A stretch of DNA of 64,000 bases from Sphingobacteriaceae bacterium (lineage in GTDB: Bacteria > Bacteroidota > Bacteroidia > Sphingobacteriales > Sphingobacteriaceae). The DNA is taken from the NCBI GenBank assembly GCA_014380615.1, contig JACMJM010000057.1, forward strand, positions 54,125 to 118,124, read 5' to 3'. The first letter of the stretch is position 1. Each line of letters opens with the position of its first letter. The notes below the pieces were generated by a model. It made no database searches and was not told the DNA's origin. It saw only the letters and a program-made list of their open reading frames with translations. Made by a program: the position numbers and the translations under genes. This document shows positions 34,201-43,857 of the stretch, in pieces.

Positions 34201-36419
34201 TATAGATTGGTATGAATAAAATCTGTCATTTTAGAGTACAAATGAATACTTGAATTACCACCCGAAATACCATGCGCCTTATTAGGATAATACGCCTGTT
34301 CGAACGGTTTGTTTGCCTGGATAAGAGCTTCGGAAAACATTACACTGTTTTGGAAGTGTACATTGTCATCACCTGTTCCATGCACAAGCAAAAACTTTCC
34401 CTTTAAAAGGTTGGCGAAATTGATAGGGGAATTATTGTCGTAACCCTCAGGGTTTTCCTGTGGTGTACGCAAATAACGCTCGGTGTAAATGGTGTCGTAA
34501 AATCTCCATGTAGTTACCGGTGCTACTGCTATTGCCATGCTAAATACATCCGCACCTTTTGTAATGCACAGCGAAGATACATAGCCGCCATAGCTCCAAC
34601 CCCAGATTCCGATTCGTTTTGCGTCAATATAATTTTGTTTGGCCAGCCATTTAGCTGTTTCGATCTGATCGTTAGTTTCATGCTTGCCCAATTGCATGTA
34701 AGTAATTTTTCTGAAGTCTGCGCCCCGATACCCCGTTCCCCGATTGTCTACGCATACTACAATGTATCCTTTTTGCGCCAGCATTTGAAACCAAATGGGC
34801 CGTGCCCCGGCTGCCCAACTGTCGGCAACTTCCTGGTGTCCAGGTCCTCCATAAACATACATCAGTACAGGGTATTTTTTTTGCGGATTAAAGTTGGCGG
34901 GTTTAATCATGTATCCGTTCAGGCTTAGGCCTTCCGTGGTCGCAAAATTAAATAGCTCAGCATCCTGAAAGCCGTAATCTTTAATCGCGTTTTTAACCCG
35001 GCTGTTATCTTCGAGGACTTTAACTACATTGCCGCCTTTTTGATTTAAAGTGATGTAGGGCGGGATGTTTTTTGTGGAGTGGCTTAGAATGTAGAAATCA
35101 AAACTACTGCTAAACGTAGCGGTGTTAGTTCCTTCTTTCGTGCTGATCCTCGTCTTTCCGGTTCCGTTTAATTTGATGGAGTAAACATCGCGTTTAAGCG
35201 GAGATTGCTCGGTAGACTGATAGTAGATTATGCCATTTTTTTCGTCCACACCATACACTTCTGTTACTTCCCAATTGCCTTTTGTAAGCTGCTTTACAAT
35301 GTTGCCATTCAAGTCATACAGATACAAATGATTAAATCCGTCGCGTTCGCTAACGTTTAAAAATTGAGTGCCGTTGTTTAGAAAAGTTAGTTTTTCGTGT
35401 TCAATTTCGATATAGGCTTTATCCTCTTCTGTTAAAATAAGTTTGGATTTACCGCTAGCGGCGTCGGCCATCAAATAATCTAATTTATTCTGATGGCGGT
35501 TCATTCTAAGAACGCATAGGGTGTTTGAAGAAGTCGTCCAGCGGATACGAGGAATATATTGGTTAGTTTCATTTCCTACGTCTACTGTCTTGGTAGCGTT
35601 ATTTGTAAGGTTATAAATGTGAATACTTACATCAGAGTTCTTTTCTCCGGCTTTCGGATATTTATACAAGTACTGTGTGGGATAAAGCTTATCAAAAACC
35701 GTCATTGCGTATTGAGGTACCTCGGTTTCATCCAACTTATAATAAGCGATTTTCTTACTGTCGTTACTCCAAAAAAACGCTCTTTCAAACTCAAACTCTT
35801 CCTCATATACCCAGTCTAAGCGGCCGTTTATAATCGAGTTATTTTTACCGTCGGTAGTGATTTGTTTTTCTTCTCCGCTTGCCAGATCTTTCACAAAAAT
35901 ATTATTGTCCCTCACAAAGCCCACTTTACCCGCATCAGGAGAGAAGGTGGCATATAACTGCTTACCGGCGGTTGAAACCGGAGTTATTTTTTTTGTGGCG
36001 ATATCAAATACAAAGTAATTGCCTTTAAATGAATACCGATAAATTGGTTCCTCATCGCTGGAAAGCAAAACCTTGCTTTCGTCGTTACTAAATTCGGTGC
36101 TTATCTCAAGTGTGTCGCCATTGTAGATAAGATCAGTTTCTTTAAATAAAATTTTGATCTCTTCGCCGCTGCTGTAGCTGTTTTTCGCCACATATCTTAT
36201 CTTGTTGGGGCCATATTTTACTGATACATAACTCTTACCGTCTTTCATAGATGGTAAAGACTGAATGCTTCTTGCTGCAAACGTGCCTTTCTTAAAAATA
36301 TCTTCGAGAGTGATATTTTTGGATTGCTGAGCGAAAACATTGGAAGATAAACCCGTTACGAATAGGAGTAAAGAAAAAATATGAGGAACAGAATTTAGCC
36401 TGTTATGCTTCATAAGCAT
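34200..36419 (-). CDS. Dipeptidyl peptidase IV (S9 family)
   Basis: A 739-residue secreted prolyl-type peptidase with a signal peptide (to about Gln31; ATG 36413 is an alternative start two codons on). The N-terminal half is a beta propeller with the active-site Glu pair in DWVYEEEFEFERAF. The C-terminal alpha/beta hydrolase has Ser609 in GWSYGGY, Asp in HGTGDDNVHFQ and His in KAHGISG. It cuts X-Pro or X-Ala dipeptides from peptide N-termini outside the cytoplasm. The two genes after it encode importers of such dipeptides. Confidence 0.93.
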   Translation of the reverse strand: MLMKHNRLNSVPHIFSLLLFVTGLSSNVFAQQSKNITLEDIFKKGTFAARSIQSLPSMKDGKSYVSVKYGPNKIRYVAKNSYSSGEEIKILFKETDLIYNGDTLEISTEFSNDESKVLLSSDEEPIYRYSFKGNYFVFDIATKKITPVSTAGKQLYATFSPDAGKVGFVRDNNIFVKDLASGEEKQITTDGKNNSIINGRLDWVYEEEFEFERAFFWSNDSKKIAYYKLDETEVPQYAMTVFDKLYPTQYLYKYPKAGEKNSDVSIHIYNLTNNATKTVDVGNETNQYIPRIRWTTSSNTLCVLRMNRHQNKLDYLMADAASGKSKLILTEEDKAYIEIEHEKLTFLNNGTQFLNVSERDGFNHLYLYDLNGNIVKQLTKGNWEVTEVYGVDEKNGIIYYQSTEQSPLKRDVYSIKLNGTGKTRISTKEGTNTATFSSSFDFYILSHSTKNIPPYITLNQKGGNVVKVLEDNSRVKNAIKDYGFQDAELFNFATTEGLSLNGYMIKPANFNPQKKYPVLMYVYGGPGHQEVADSWAAGARPIWFQMLAQKGYIVVCVDNRGTGYRGADFRKITYMQLGKHETNDQIETAKWLAKQNYIDAKRIGIWGWSYGGYVSSLCITKGADVFSMAIAVAPVTTWRFYDTIYTERYLRTPQENPEGYDNNSPINFANLLKGKFLLVHGTGDDNVHFQNSVMFSEALIQANKPFEQAYYPNKAHGISGGNSSIHLYSKMTDFIHTNL

Positions 36420-36463
36420 GAAATTATGTTTTCAAAATTGAATATAGGTACTTTTTAAATAAA

Positions 36464-37378
36464 CTATTTGAGTTTGTTTATCACAGTCTTGGTAGGCTTT
36501 CTGGGATCGTTGAAATCTGCGTCAATTTCTGAGGGCTGATTTTTTAACTGAAGATCGGCAACATATTTCCAGCGGCCGTTAACCAATTTGTAACCATCGT
36601 ATGAAAGGTCGGGGCCTAAAAGATCGAGCCTGTCTTTCATTTTCGGATCGGGCGGGGCAAGGTGGTCAAATACAATGGTTCCTTCTCTCGGAAGATAGTT
36701 AAGTAGTAAAGAAACTTTGCGGTTGTACTCAAAGACTATACGCTTTTTATGGGGCTGCTCTTTATCTCCGTCGAAAACGGGCAACCCGAATACAGCCTTT
36801 CCATCCTTAAATGATAATACTTCGATAACCTTTTTTGTCGATTTAACGTTGTTCCCCTTCCATCCTAACAGCACATAGTAGGGCGTTTTTACGCCGTAGG
36901 TTACTGGTATGATTTTATAATACTGGGAGCCATACCATCCCGAATTTGTAGTTATGGTATCCTGAGGTTTTTTTATCTCATGCGAATGGTCTATCAGCGG
37001 CATCATTTGTAGTTTCCCCGAAGGGTTATTCATTTGGATGGTGCCATAATAGCGGTAACTGCCGTCCTGATTCATTACATGCCAGGAAAAGATGCGGAAT
37101 CTGCGGTCGGGAGAAGTGAGTATAGAAATAGTTTTAAGTGAATCGAAACTCAGGTTGAAAGAATTCGGGAGCTTCAAGGCATTTACCAGCGTTTTTACCA
37201 TTGTGTAATTCGCATTGTAGCGCTCGGGTTCGGCGGGATTATTAATTACCTCGTAACTTAATTTTTTCAGGCTGTCTATGTATCCGTTAAATTGTTGTTT
37301 TACCTTACCCTGATCGGAGTGCTGCGCATTAAGCGAGAGGCAGAAAGAAATAAACACTATAGAAAAAAGGAATCTCAT
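36464..37378 (-). CDS. Secreted protein of unknown function
   Basis: A 304-residue protein with a signal peptide (to about Ala18). No known family is recognised. The mature part has an alpha-helical N-terminal third and a beta-rich body with RFRIFSWHVMNQDGSYRYYG, WYGSQYYKIIPV, YYVLLGWKGNN and KRIVFEYN; the last parts suggest beta strands of a sandwich or propeller. The lack of Cys and the basic tail are noted. It lies four bases after the thiolase gene on the same strand, though a functional link is doubtful. Confidence 0.8.
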   Translation of the reverse strand: MRFLFSIVFISFCLSLNAQHSDQGKVKQQFNGYIDSLKKLSYEVINNPAEPERYNANYTMVKTLVNALKLPNSFNLSFDSLKTISILTSPDRRFRIFSWHVMNQDGSYRYYGTIQMNNPSGKLQMMPLIDHSHEIKKPQDTITTNSGWYGSQYYKIIPVTYGVKTPYYVLLGWKGNNVKSTKKVIEVLSFKDGKAVFGLPVFDGDKEQPHKKRIVFEYNRKVSLLLNYLPREGTIVFDHLAPPDPKMKDRLDLLGPDLSYDGYKLVNGRWKYVADLQLKNQPSEIDADFNDPRKPTKTVINKLK

Positions 37379-37382
37379 TTAT

Positions 37383-38561
37383 TTAAATTACGTTTTCAAT
37401 TATTATCGAACTGGCACCGCCACCACCGTTGCATATTGCGGCCGCACCAATCTTTCCCTTGTTTTGTTTTAAGATATGAACCAGTGTGACTAATATTCTG
37501 GCACCTGAAGCACCAAGCGGGTGGCCGAGCGATATGGCTCCTCCTTTAATATTCACCTTTGAGCTGTCGATATTCAGTAATCTGTTATTTGCCAGCGAGA
37601 CTACCGCAAAGGCTTCATTAATCTCAAAAAAATCAACATCGGGTAGCCCGATGCCTGCTTTTTTTAGGGCCAACGGTAATGCTTTGGAAGGTGCTGTGGT
37701 AAACTTCTCCGGAAGCTGCTGCGCATCCGCATAGCTCAGTATTTTCGCTAAGGGTTTTAATCCAAGTTCCTTCATTTTTTCGCCGCTTATCAATATAAGA
37801 ACTGCGGCACCATCGTTTAACGTAGAGGCGTTTGCGGCGGTTACAGTGCCGGTTGGAGTAAATACCGGTTTCAAGCCGGCAACCTTCTCGTAAACTACCG
37901 ACAATGGCTCCTCATCGGCTGATATAGAAGTAATTTCGCCTTTTTTCCCCGCAATTTCCACGGGAATAATTTCATCATTAAAAGTTCCGTTTTTTTGTGC
38001 TTGCTGAGATCGTTTATACGATTCGATAGCATAAGCGTCCTGCTCTTCGCGGCTAATGGTATAATCGCAGGCGCATTGCTCCGCAGCGGCACCCATATGA
38101 AAATCGTTATACACATCCCATAAGCCGTCTTTTATAATGCCGTCTATAAGTTGTCCGTTTCCTAGTTTGTAACCCTGACGCGCTTTATCCAAATAAAAAG
38201 GGACGTTGCTCATACTCTCCATTCCGCCCGCTACCGCAATGTCTATATCGCCCAAAGCAATCCCCTGTGCCGCAAGCATTACCGCTTTCATGCCAGAGGC
38301 GCAAACTTTGTTGATGGTGGTTCCCGGAATATCGGGTAGGCCTGCGAACTTTGCTGCCTGGGTAGCAGGAGCCTGGCCCAGGTTGGCCTGAAAAACGTTT
38401 CCCATAAACACTTCATTTACAGCGGAAGGGCTTATGCCCGCCCGCACTGCAGCCGCCTTTATAGCGATAGCGGCAAGCGAGGGAGCCGAAAGGGAAGACA
38501 GGCTTCCGCCAATGCTGCCAATAGGCGTGCGCACCGCCGATAAAATGTAAACCTCCCTCAT
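37383..38561 (-). CDS. Acetyl-CoA acetyltransferase (thiolase)
   Basis: A 392-residue thiolase with all catalytic residues: Cys87 in NKVCASGMKA, His347 in SLGHPLGASGARI and Cys377 in ICNGGGGASS. The short active-site region and length fit biosynthetic or acetoacetyl-CoA thiolases that condense or cleave acetyl-CoA units. Read leftward; divergent from the PgpH-type gene. Confidence 0.92.
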   Translation of the reverse strand: MREVYILSAVRTPIGSIGGSLSSLSAPSLAAIAIKAAAVRAGISPSAVNEVFMGNVFQANLGQAPATQAAKFAGLPDIPGTTINKVCASGMKAVMLAAQGIALGDIDIAVAGGMESMSNVPFYLDKARQGYKLGNGQLIDGIIKDGLWDVYNDFHMGAAAEQCACDYTISREEQDAYAIESYKRSQQAQKNGTFNDEIIPVEIAGKKGEITSISADEEPLSVVYEKVAGLKPVFTPTGTVTAANASTLNDGAAVLILISGEKMKELGLKPLAKILSYADAQQLPEKFTTAPSKALPLALKKAGIGLPDVDFFEINEAFAVVSLANNRLLNIDSSKVNIKGGAISLGHPLGASGARILVTLVHILKQNKGKIGAAAICNGGGGASSIIIENVI

Positions 38562-38592
38562 AAATTGCCTGCTAAAAACTGAATTATAAACG

Positions 38593-38625
38593 TTGATATT
38601 TATAGAAGAGTATAAGCTACTTTTG
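38593..38625 (+). promoter_or_regulatory. Candidate promoter of the PgpH-type gene
   Basis: TTG at 38593-38595 and TACTTTTG at 38618-38625 match the Bacteroidota -33 and -7 elements with a slightly long spacer. The start codon is at 38683. Confidence 0.45.
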
Positions 38626-38682
38626 TACTAAGTTAGCGAATTATGAAAACTTATCTATTTTTGATTGATTTAGCGTAAAGCT

Positions 38683-40758
38683 GTGGCAAAGTTTAGAAAG
38701 AATTCTCCCCTTATTTTATACCGAAAGTACTCAGCCGCATCTAAGTATGTGATGATGATTCTATGCGTGTTAGTTATCACTGCGATTTTACCTAAACACG
38801 CACGCTTTAGGTTTGAATATGAAAAAGGCCAGATCTGGCAACATAAAGATCTGGTTTCGCCATACAGCTTCGCCATAGAAAAAAACCAGGAAGAGATAAA
38901 TACAGACCGGGCCGAGGTATTAAAATCTGTGTTACCGGTATATCAAAATAACCTTCAACTATCTCAAACCGGTTTGGAAGGGTTCGCAGCCGATCTGGAA
39001 TTGAAGTGGAGCATGTCTGGGCAGAGCCTGCGATTAAAGAACGAGTACAAAGATGTTGGGATGGCTATTCTGACGGATATTTATAGCCAGGGGGTTATGA
39101 GCCCGAATAAAAAATATCAGCGGCACGGCGAACATTACAATTTCAGCCTTTTAACCGAAAATATTTCTAAAACGCTTAATACGATAGAGGTATTAACGGT
39201 AGCAAAGGCTTTGAAATACGCCGAAGACCAATTGAAGATTCATGACGATATTCGGAATAAAACCTGGCTGGTTAACATTATAAAAGATCACATTCAGCAA
39301 AATTTTATTTTTGATGAACAGCTAAGTGAAAAAATAGAAGCAGAGGCCTTAAACAATATCTCGCTCACCCGGGGGATGGTTCAAAAGGGCGAGCTGATTG
39401 TGTCTAATGGTACAGTTATTACGCCCGAGATCTTCCAGAAGCTTGAGTCGTTACGCGAAACCTATGAAGAGGATGCCAGGATAAACGGAAACCGGACGCT
39501 GATCTTTTTTGGACAGTTTTTATTAGTTGGCCTTGTTGTGCTGTTGCTGATTGTGTTTCTATACCTCTTCAGAAGGGATATTTATAGTGATAACCGGCAG
39601 TTGTCGTTAATTCTGCTTGTAATTACAACTATGCTGGTTTTTCTTACTTGGGCAATTAAGCTAAAAATCCCCAGTGTATATTATATTCCGTATTGTATAG
39701 TTCCGATTATTATCAGAATCTTGTTTGATACCCGGCTTGCGCTCAATATTCACTTATTGGTTGTCTTGATTGCCGGCTTTGTGGTTTCCAATAGTTTTGA
39801 GTTTACTTTTCTGCAAACCATTGCGGGTATAACCGCCATTTATAGCATCAAAAATCTGGTTAGAAGAGAGCAGTTTTTAACCTCGGCCTTACTCATTCTG
39901 AGCAGTTATTTTATAGCCTTTCTTGGTATTTCCCTCTTGAGAAACGGTTCGCTCATTAATATTGACTGGTACAGTTTCGTGCCTTTTATTCCGAGTGTTG
40001 TTTTATCGTTGTTAGCGTATCCGCTGATCTATGCCTTTGAGCGGGTATTTGGTATTACATCTGATGTGACGTTGATGGAAATTACCAATACCAATTCAAA
40101 ATTACTCAGAGAATTGTCTTACAAAGCTCCGGGAACCTTCCAGCATTCCTTACAGGTTGCGAACCTGGCCGAAGCGGCGATTTTTAACATCGGGGGTAAC
40201 GCACTGTTGGTTAGAGCCGGAGCGCTTTATCACGATATCGGAAAGATGGAGAATCCTCAATACTTTATCGAAAACCAGAACAAAGGCGGCAATCCGCACG
40301 ACAGCTTATCTTACGAGGAGAGCGCGCAAATCATTATCAGGCATGTAAATAAAGGGGTGGAAATAGCACGGCGGAATAACCTCCCGGAATTGATAATTGA
40401 TTTCATAAAAACCCATCATGGCAACACACGGATGGATTATTTCTATCAATCCTTCTTAAAGAATTTTCCCGAAAAGTTTATTGATGAGAATATCTTCCGA
40501 TACCCTGGTCCCATACCTTTTTCGAAAGAAACCGGAGTTTTGATGCTTGCCGATTCGGTTGAGGCTGCTTCACGAAGCCTTAAAGAGCCCGATGCAGAAA
40601 GTATTAGCTCGCTGGTTGACCGCATTATTGACTATAAACTTGATCAGGGGCAACTCAATAACAGTAATATCACACTAAAAGACTTAAATATTATAAAATC
40701 GATCTTCAAGAGTATGTTAATGAGTATTTATCATATCAGGATAGATTACGAGATCTAA
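38683..40758 (+). CDS. PgpH-type HD-domain phosphodiesterase (7TM-7TMR-HD)
   Basis: A 691-residue membrane protein. An N-terminal helix (22-36) leads to a long extracytoplasmic 7TMR-HDED-like domain (about 45-265), then seven transmembrane helices (about 272-455) and a cytoplasmic HD domain with His488, His517-Asp518 in LYHDIGKMENP and further His residues in KTHHGNTRMDY. PgpH proteins hydrolyse cyclic di-AMP, so this gene implies c-di-AMP signalling. GTG 38683 is the start; no in-frame ATG lies closer to the conserved N-terminus. Confidence 0.9.
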   Translation: MAKFRKNSPLILYRKYSAASKYVMMILCVLVITAILPKHARFRFEYEKGQIWQHKDLVSPYSFAIEKNQEEINTDRAEVLKSVLPVYQNNLQLSQTGLEGFAADLELKWSMSGQSLRLKNEYKDVGMAILTDIYSQGVMSPNKKYQRHGEHYNFSLLTENISKTLNTIEVLTVAKALKYAEDQLKIHDDIRNKTWLVNIIKDHIQQNFIFDEQLSEKIEAEALNNISLTRGMVQKGELIVSNGTVITPEIFQKLESLRETYEEDARINGNRTLIFFGQFLLVGLVVLLLIVFLYLFRRDIYSDNRQLSLILLVITTMLVFLTWAIKLKIPSVYYIPYCIVPIIIRILFDTRLALNIHLLVVLIAGFVVSNSFEFTFLQTIAGITAIYSIKNLVRREQFLTSALLILSSYFIAFLGISLLRNGSLINIDWYSFVPFIPSVVLSLLAYPLIYAFERVFGITSDVTLMEITNTNSKLLRELSYKAPGTFQHSLQVANLAEAAIFNIGGNALLVRAGALYHDIGKMENPQYFIENQNKGGNPHDSLSYEESAQIIIRHVNKGVEIARRNNLPELIIDFIKTHHGNTRMDYFYQSFLKNFPEKFIDENIFRYPGPIPFSKETGVLMLADSVEAASRSLKEPDAESISSLVDRIIDYKLDQGQLNNSNITLKDLNIIKSIFKSMLMSIYHIRIDYEI

Positions 40759-40903
40759 GTTTAAATGTTTTTACCTCGTAGCGAGTATCTACTAAGCCAC
40801 CTTACTTGCATGGTAAGATTTGTGCGATTGAAAGCTCGAATTCTTCCTCTTAAAAATTGATTCTTATTTTTCTCTAAAAATCTTAGGGTTTAATAAATTG
40901 CTA

Positions 40904-40911
40904 TAACTTTG
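40904..40911 (+). promoter_or_regulatory. Candidate -7 element for the EnvC-like gene
   Basis: TAACTTTG fits TAnnTTTG and lies 43 bases before the ATG at 40955. No good -33 is seen. Confidence 0.35.
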
Positions 40912-40954
40912 CCGCCTATAAAAACAAGGCCTTTTTGCATCGGCCCGAACATTT

Positions 40955-42286
40955 ATGGGTATCAAAACGCTTTCAATCTTTTTATTATTTCTTAGCCTGT
41001 CGGCCATATCATACGGTCAAAGTAGCGCAGAGCTTAAGCGGCGTAAAGCTTCTCTTACCAGGGAAATAGAGGCCTTAAAAAAAGAACAAAATAAAATAGC
41101 GGGAAATAAGCGTCTCTCGCTAAGGCAAATCGATGCTTTAAGCGCACAGATCCGGCTACGGGAAGAAAAGATCAGCACTATAAATTCCGAAGTAAGATTG
41201 TTAAGCAGTCAGATCAGGGAAAAAACTAATACCGTCCAATCGCTCCAGGAGCAGCTAGCACAACTCAAAAAAGAGTATGCCGCTATGGTTAGATTTGCTT
41301 TTCGAAATCAAAATTCGTACGGCAAACTAATGTTTGTTTTCGCCTCAAGTAGTTTCAATCAGGCTTATAAGCGTCTTAAATACTTCCAGCAATTTAGCGA
41401 GCATCGCAAAAAGCAAGCTTTGTCTATCCGTAACACTCAAAAAGAGCTTGGGATGAAAATCGTAGAGCTGGATGAGGATAAACGCTCGAAAAGCAATCTT
41501 TTACATAGCCAGGAGGTTGAAAAAAGCACGCTTAGTAAAGAGAAAACCGACCAGGCCCTTAAAGTAAGCAAGCTTAGTAAACAGGAACAGCTGGTTAAAA
41601 AGCAGGTAGATAGCAAGAAAAAGGAAGTGTCGCGTTTAAATAACGCTATAACCACCGCTATTCGAAAAGAAATAGAGGCAGAGCGTAAACGAGCTGCGGC
41701 CGCTGCCGCCCGTGCCGCCGCCGCGAAGGCCGCTGCAGCAAAAGCTGCCGCAGCTAAGGCCGCCGCCGCAAGAGCCGCCGCAGGAGTAAAAAGTGCTGAA
41801 AAACCTGTGTCTAAGTCAGTGCCTGTTGAAAAATCGGCATCAAAATCAACAAATGTATTGTCATCTACTCCGGCAACCGCCAAGCTATCTTCCGGATTTC
41901 TGAATAACAGGGGCCGTTTGCCATGGCCCGTGCAGGGAACTATCGTTTCTCGATTCGGAGCTGGTAAATACAAAGAGGTTCGTGTTCAAAATAATGGAGT
42001 AGATATAAAAACAGCAGTTGGGTCATCGGTAAGTGCCATCTTCTCGGGCGAGGTGAGGCTCGTTAGGCCGGATATGAGCGGATATATTGTGCTTTTAAGG
42101 CATGGGGAGTATTTTTCTGTCTATGCTAACCTGCGTAATGTAAGCGTATCAGAAGGGCAAACCGTTTCCGCAGGACAAAACATCGGCTCGGTAAGGACTA
42201 ACTCCGACGATGGCACCACTCAATTGCATCTCGAAATCTGGAAGGGTACATCTCCTACGAATCCCGAAATCTGGTTAAACAGATAG
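40955..42286 (+). CDS. EnvC-like murein hydrolase activator (degenerate LytM)
   Basis: A 443-residue secreted protein. It has a signal peptide (to about Gly21), a long coiled coil (about 24-245), an Ala/Lys-rich linker (about 245-277), a Ser/Lys/Pro-rich stretch and a C-terminal LytM/M23 domain (about 315-443). The first M23 zinc ligand is lost: the usual HxGxD reads NNGVD, so His is Asn347 while Asp350 remains, and the central His is in RHGEYFS. EnvC activates septal amidases rather than cutting peptidoglycan itself and is enzymatically degenerate. This fits cell-division amidase activation. Confidence 0.87.
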   Translation: MGIKTLSIFLLFLSLSAISYGQSSAELKRRKASLTREIEALKKEQNKIAGNKRLSLRQIDALSAQIRLREEKISTINSEVRLLSSQIREKTNTVQSLQEQLAQLKKEYAAMVRFAFRNQNSYGKLMFVFASSSFNQAYKRLKYFQQFSEHRKKQALSIRNTQKELGMKIVELDEDKRSKSNLLHSQEVEKSTLSKEKTDQALKVSKLSKQEQLVKKQVDSKKKEVSRLNNAITTAIRKEIEAERKRAAAAAARAAAAKAAAAKAAAAKAAAARAAAGVKSAEKPVSKSVPVEKSASKSTNVLSSTPATAKLSSGFLNNRGRLPWPVQGTIVSRFGAGKYKEVRVQNNGVDIKTAVGSSVSAIFSGEVRLVRPDMSGYIVLLRHGEYFSVYANLRNVSVSEGQTVSAGQNIGSVRTNSDDGTTQLHLEIWKGTSPTNPEIWLNR

Positions 42287-42350
42287 TTCTCCTGTAATCT
42301 GTTAATCAGATTTTTTTTTGCTTCGATTCGATTTATGTATACTTTTAGGT

Positions 42351-43634
42351 ATGCCTATCTATGAAGACTTCCTGTTTTATGTCTGGCAATTCAAGGTTTT
42401 TAATAAAAGTGATTTAAAAACTATTGACGGACAACCCATCGAATTAATTTACAACGGTGTTTTAAATAAAAATGCCGGCCCTGATTTTCAGGACGCAAAA
42501 ATTAGAATTGGCAACACCGAGTGGATCGGCAACGTGGAAATACATGTTAAGGCATCGGATTGGGATCGGCATAATCATACTCAAGATAAAGCCTACAACA
42601 ACGTCATTCTTCACGTAGTTTATGAAAATGATAAATCGGTATTAAGGCAAGACGGGACGCCTATCCCCACCCTGGAAATAAAACCTTTTATTTACCCGAA
42701 CATAGAAGGCCAATACGAAGCATTAATGCAAAATCTTAACTGGATTCCCTGCGAAAAGCAACTGGCGAACATCGAAGAGCTGCATTTGGAAAGCTGGCTC
42801 TTGCGGATGTTGATTGAGCGGCTGGAAGAAAAGTCGCGGCAGTTTATTGAGGTTTTGGAAGAGTATAAAGGTAGTTGGGATGATGCTTTCTATATAATAT
42901 TAGCAAGAAACTTCGGGTTTAAAACCAATGCGCTGCCTTTTGAAATGTTCGCCCGTTCACTTCCGCAGCAAATTCTTGCAAAGCATAAAAACAATCCGTT
43001 TCAAATTGAAGCACTGGTGTTCGGTCAGGCGGGATTTCTTGACGCTGAACTGGAAGACGAATTTCATCGAAAATTGAAGAATGAATACAGCTTTTTAAAG
43101 GCAAAGTATGATTTGAAGCCGATGGATAAGTATCTCTGGAAGTTTTTGCGTTTAAGGCCCCAAAATTTTCCGACGTTAAGACTGGCTCAGTTTTCGGGCC
43201 TCATTGTAAAATCAAGCCATCTGTTCTCCCGCATTTTAGAAATTGGCGAACCCAAACACATCGCCGAACTATTCAAACAGCTTCCCGTATCATCGTACTG
43301 GAATACCCATTATCGGTTTACGAAGCAAGCCGATAATGTATCGGTTCAATTGGGCTCATCTTCGATCAATAATATACTGCTCAATTCTGTGGCAGTAACT
43401 CTTTTTTCTTATGGGAAGTATACCGACAACGATATTATAAAAGACCGGGCGATAAGTTTGTTGGAAACAATTCCATTCGAAGCGAACCAGATAACACAAC
43501 GTTTTCTTGAAATCGGCGTTAAGAAAGGAAATTCAGACAGGTCGCAGGCCTTGTTGCACTTAAAAAAAAGCTATTGCGATTTAAAAAAATGCTTAAATTG
43601 TGCGGTTGGAACAAAAATTGTAAGCCCTAATTGA
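42351..43634 (+). CDS. DUF2851 family protein
   Basis: A 427-residue protein of a Bacteroidota-typical family of unknown function. The start ATG 42351 (MPIYEDFLFYVWQF) matches the conserved family N-terminus; an in-frame TTG stands 11 codons upstream. Conserved segments are YNGVLNKNAGPDFQDAKI, WIGNVEIHVKASDWDRH and the C-terminal LKKSYCDLKKCLNCAVG with a Cys pair. No catalytic residues can be claimed. The PspC-like gene follows two bases after the stop. Confidence 0.88.
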   Translation: MPIYEDFLFYVWQFKVFNKSDLKTIDGQPIELIYNGVLNKNAGPDFQDAKIRIGNTEWIGNVEIHVKASDWDRHNHTQDKAYNNVILHVVYENDKSVLRQDGTPIPTLEIKPFIYPNIEGQYEALMQNLNWIPCEKQLANIEELHLESWLLRMLIERLEEKSRQFIEVLEEYKGSWDDAFYIILARNFGFKTNALPFEMFARSLPQQILAKHKNNPFQIEALVFGQAGFLDAELEDEFHRKLKNEYSFLKAKYDLKPMDKYLWKFLRLRPQNFPTLRLAQFSGLIVKSSHLFSRILEIGEPKHIAELFKQLPVSSYWNTHYRFTKQADNVSVQLGSSSINNILLNSVAVTLFSYGKYTDNDIIKDRAISLLETIPFEANQITQRFLEIGVKKGNSDRSQALLHLKKSYCDLKKCLNCAVGTKIVSPN

Positions 43635-43635
43635 G

Positions 43636-43857
43636 ATGCTACAAAAAATACTTGGTTATTTTGAAATACAGTCGTTCGGGGTATGTAATTATATCGGAGA
43701 ACGTTTTTCGATGTCGACTTCTAAGTTGAGATTGTTTTTTATATACATTTCTGTCCTGTCGGTAGGCTTTCCGCTCATTTTTTATTTCCTTGCAGCCTTT
43801 GTGCTTGGATTTAAAAATTACGTAAAACGAATTAGAACCTCTATCTGGGATTTTTAA
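43636..43857 (+). CDS. PspC-domain small membrane protein
   Basis: A 73-residue protein resembling the PspC domain: an N-terminal amphipathic part with GVCNYIGERFSMSTSKLRLFFIY and a hydrophobic helix (about 35-60). PspC proteins act in envelope stress response in other bacteria; the role here is unknown. Two bases separate it from DUF2851, and it ends directly against the convergent ankyrin gene with no gap. Confidence 0.65.
   Translation: MLQKILGYFEIQSFGVCNYIGERFSMSTSKLRLFFIYISVLSVGFPLIFYFLAAFVLGFKNYVKRIRTSIWDF

Noticed and set aside
41437..41973. 178-codon frame on the minus strand opposite the EnvC-like gene, very Ala-rich
   Set aside because: It mirrors the Ala/Lys linker of the sense protein; low complexity explains the open frame.
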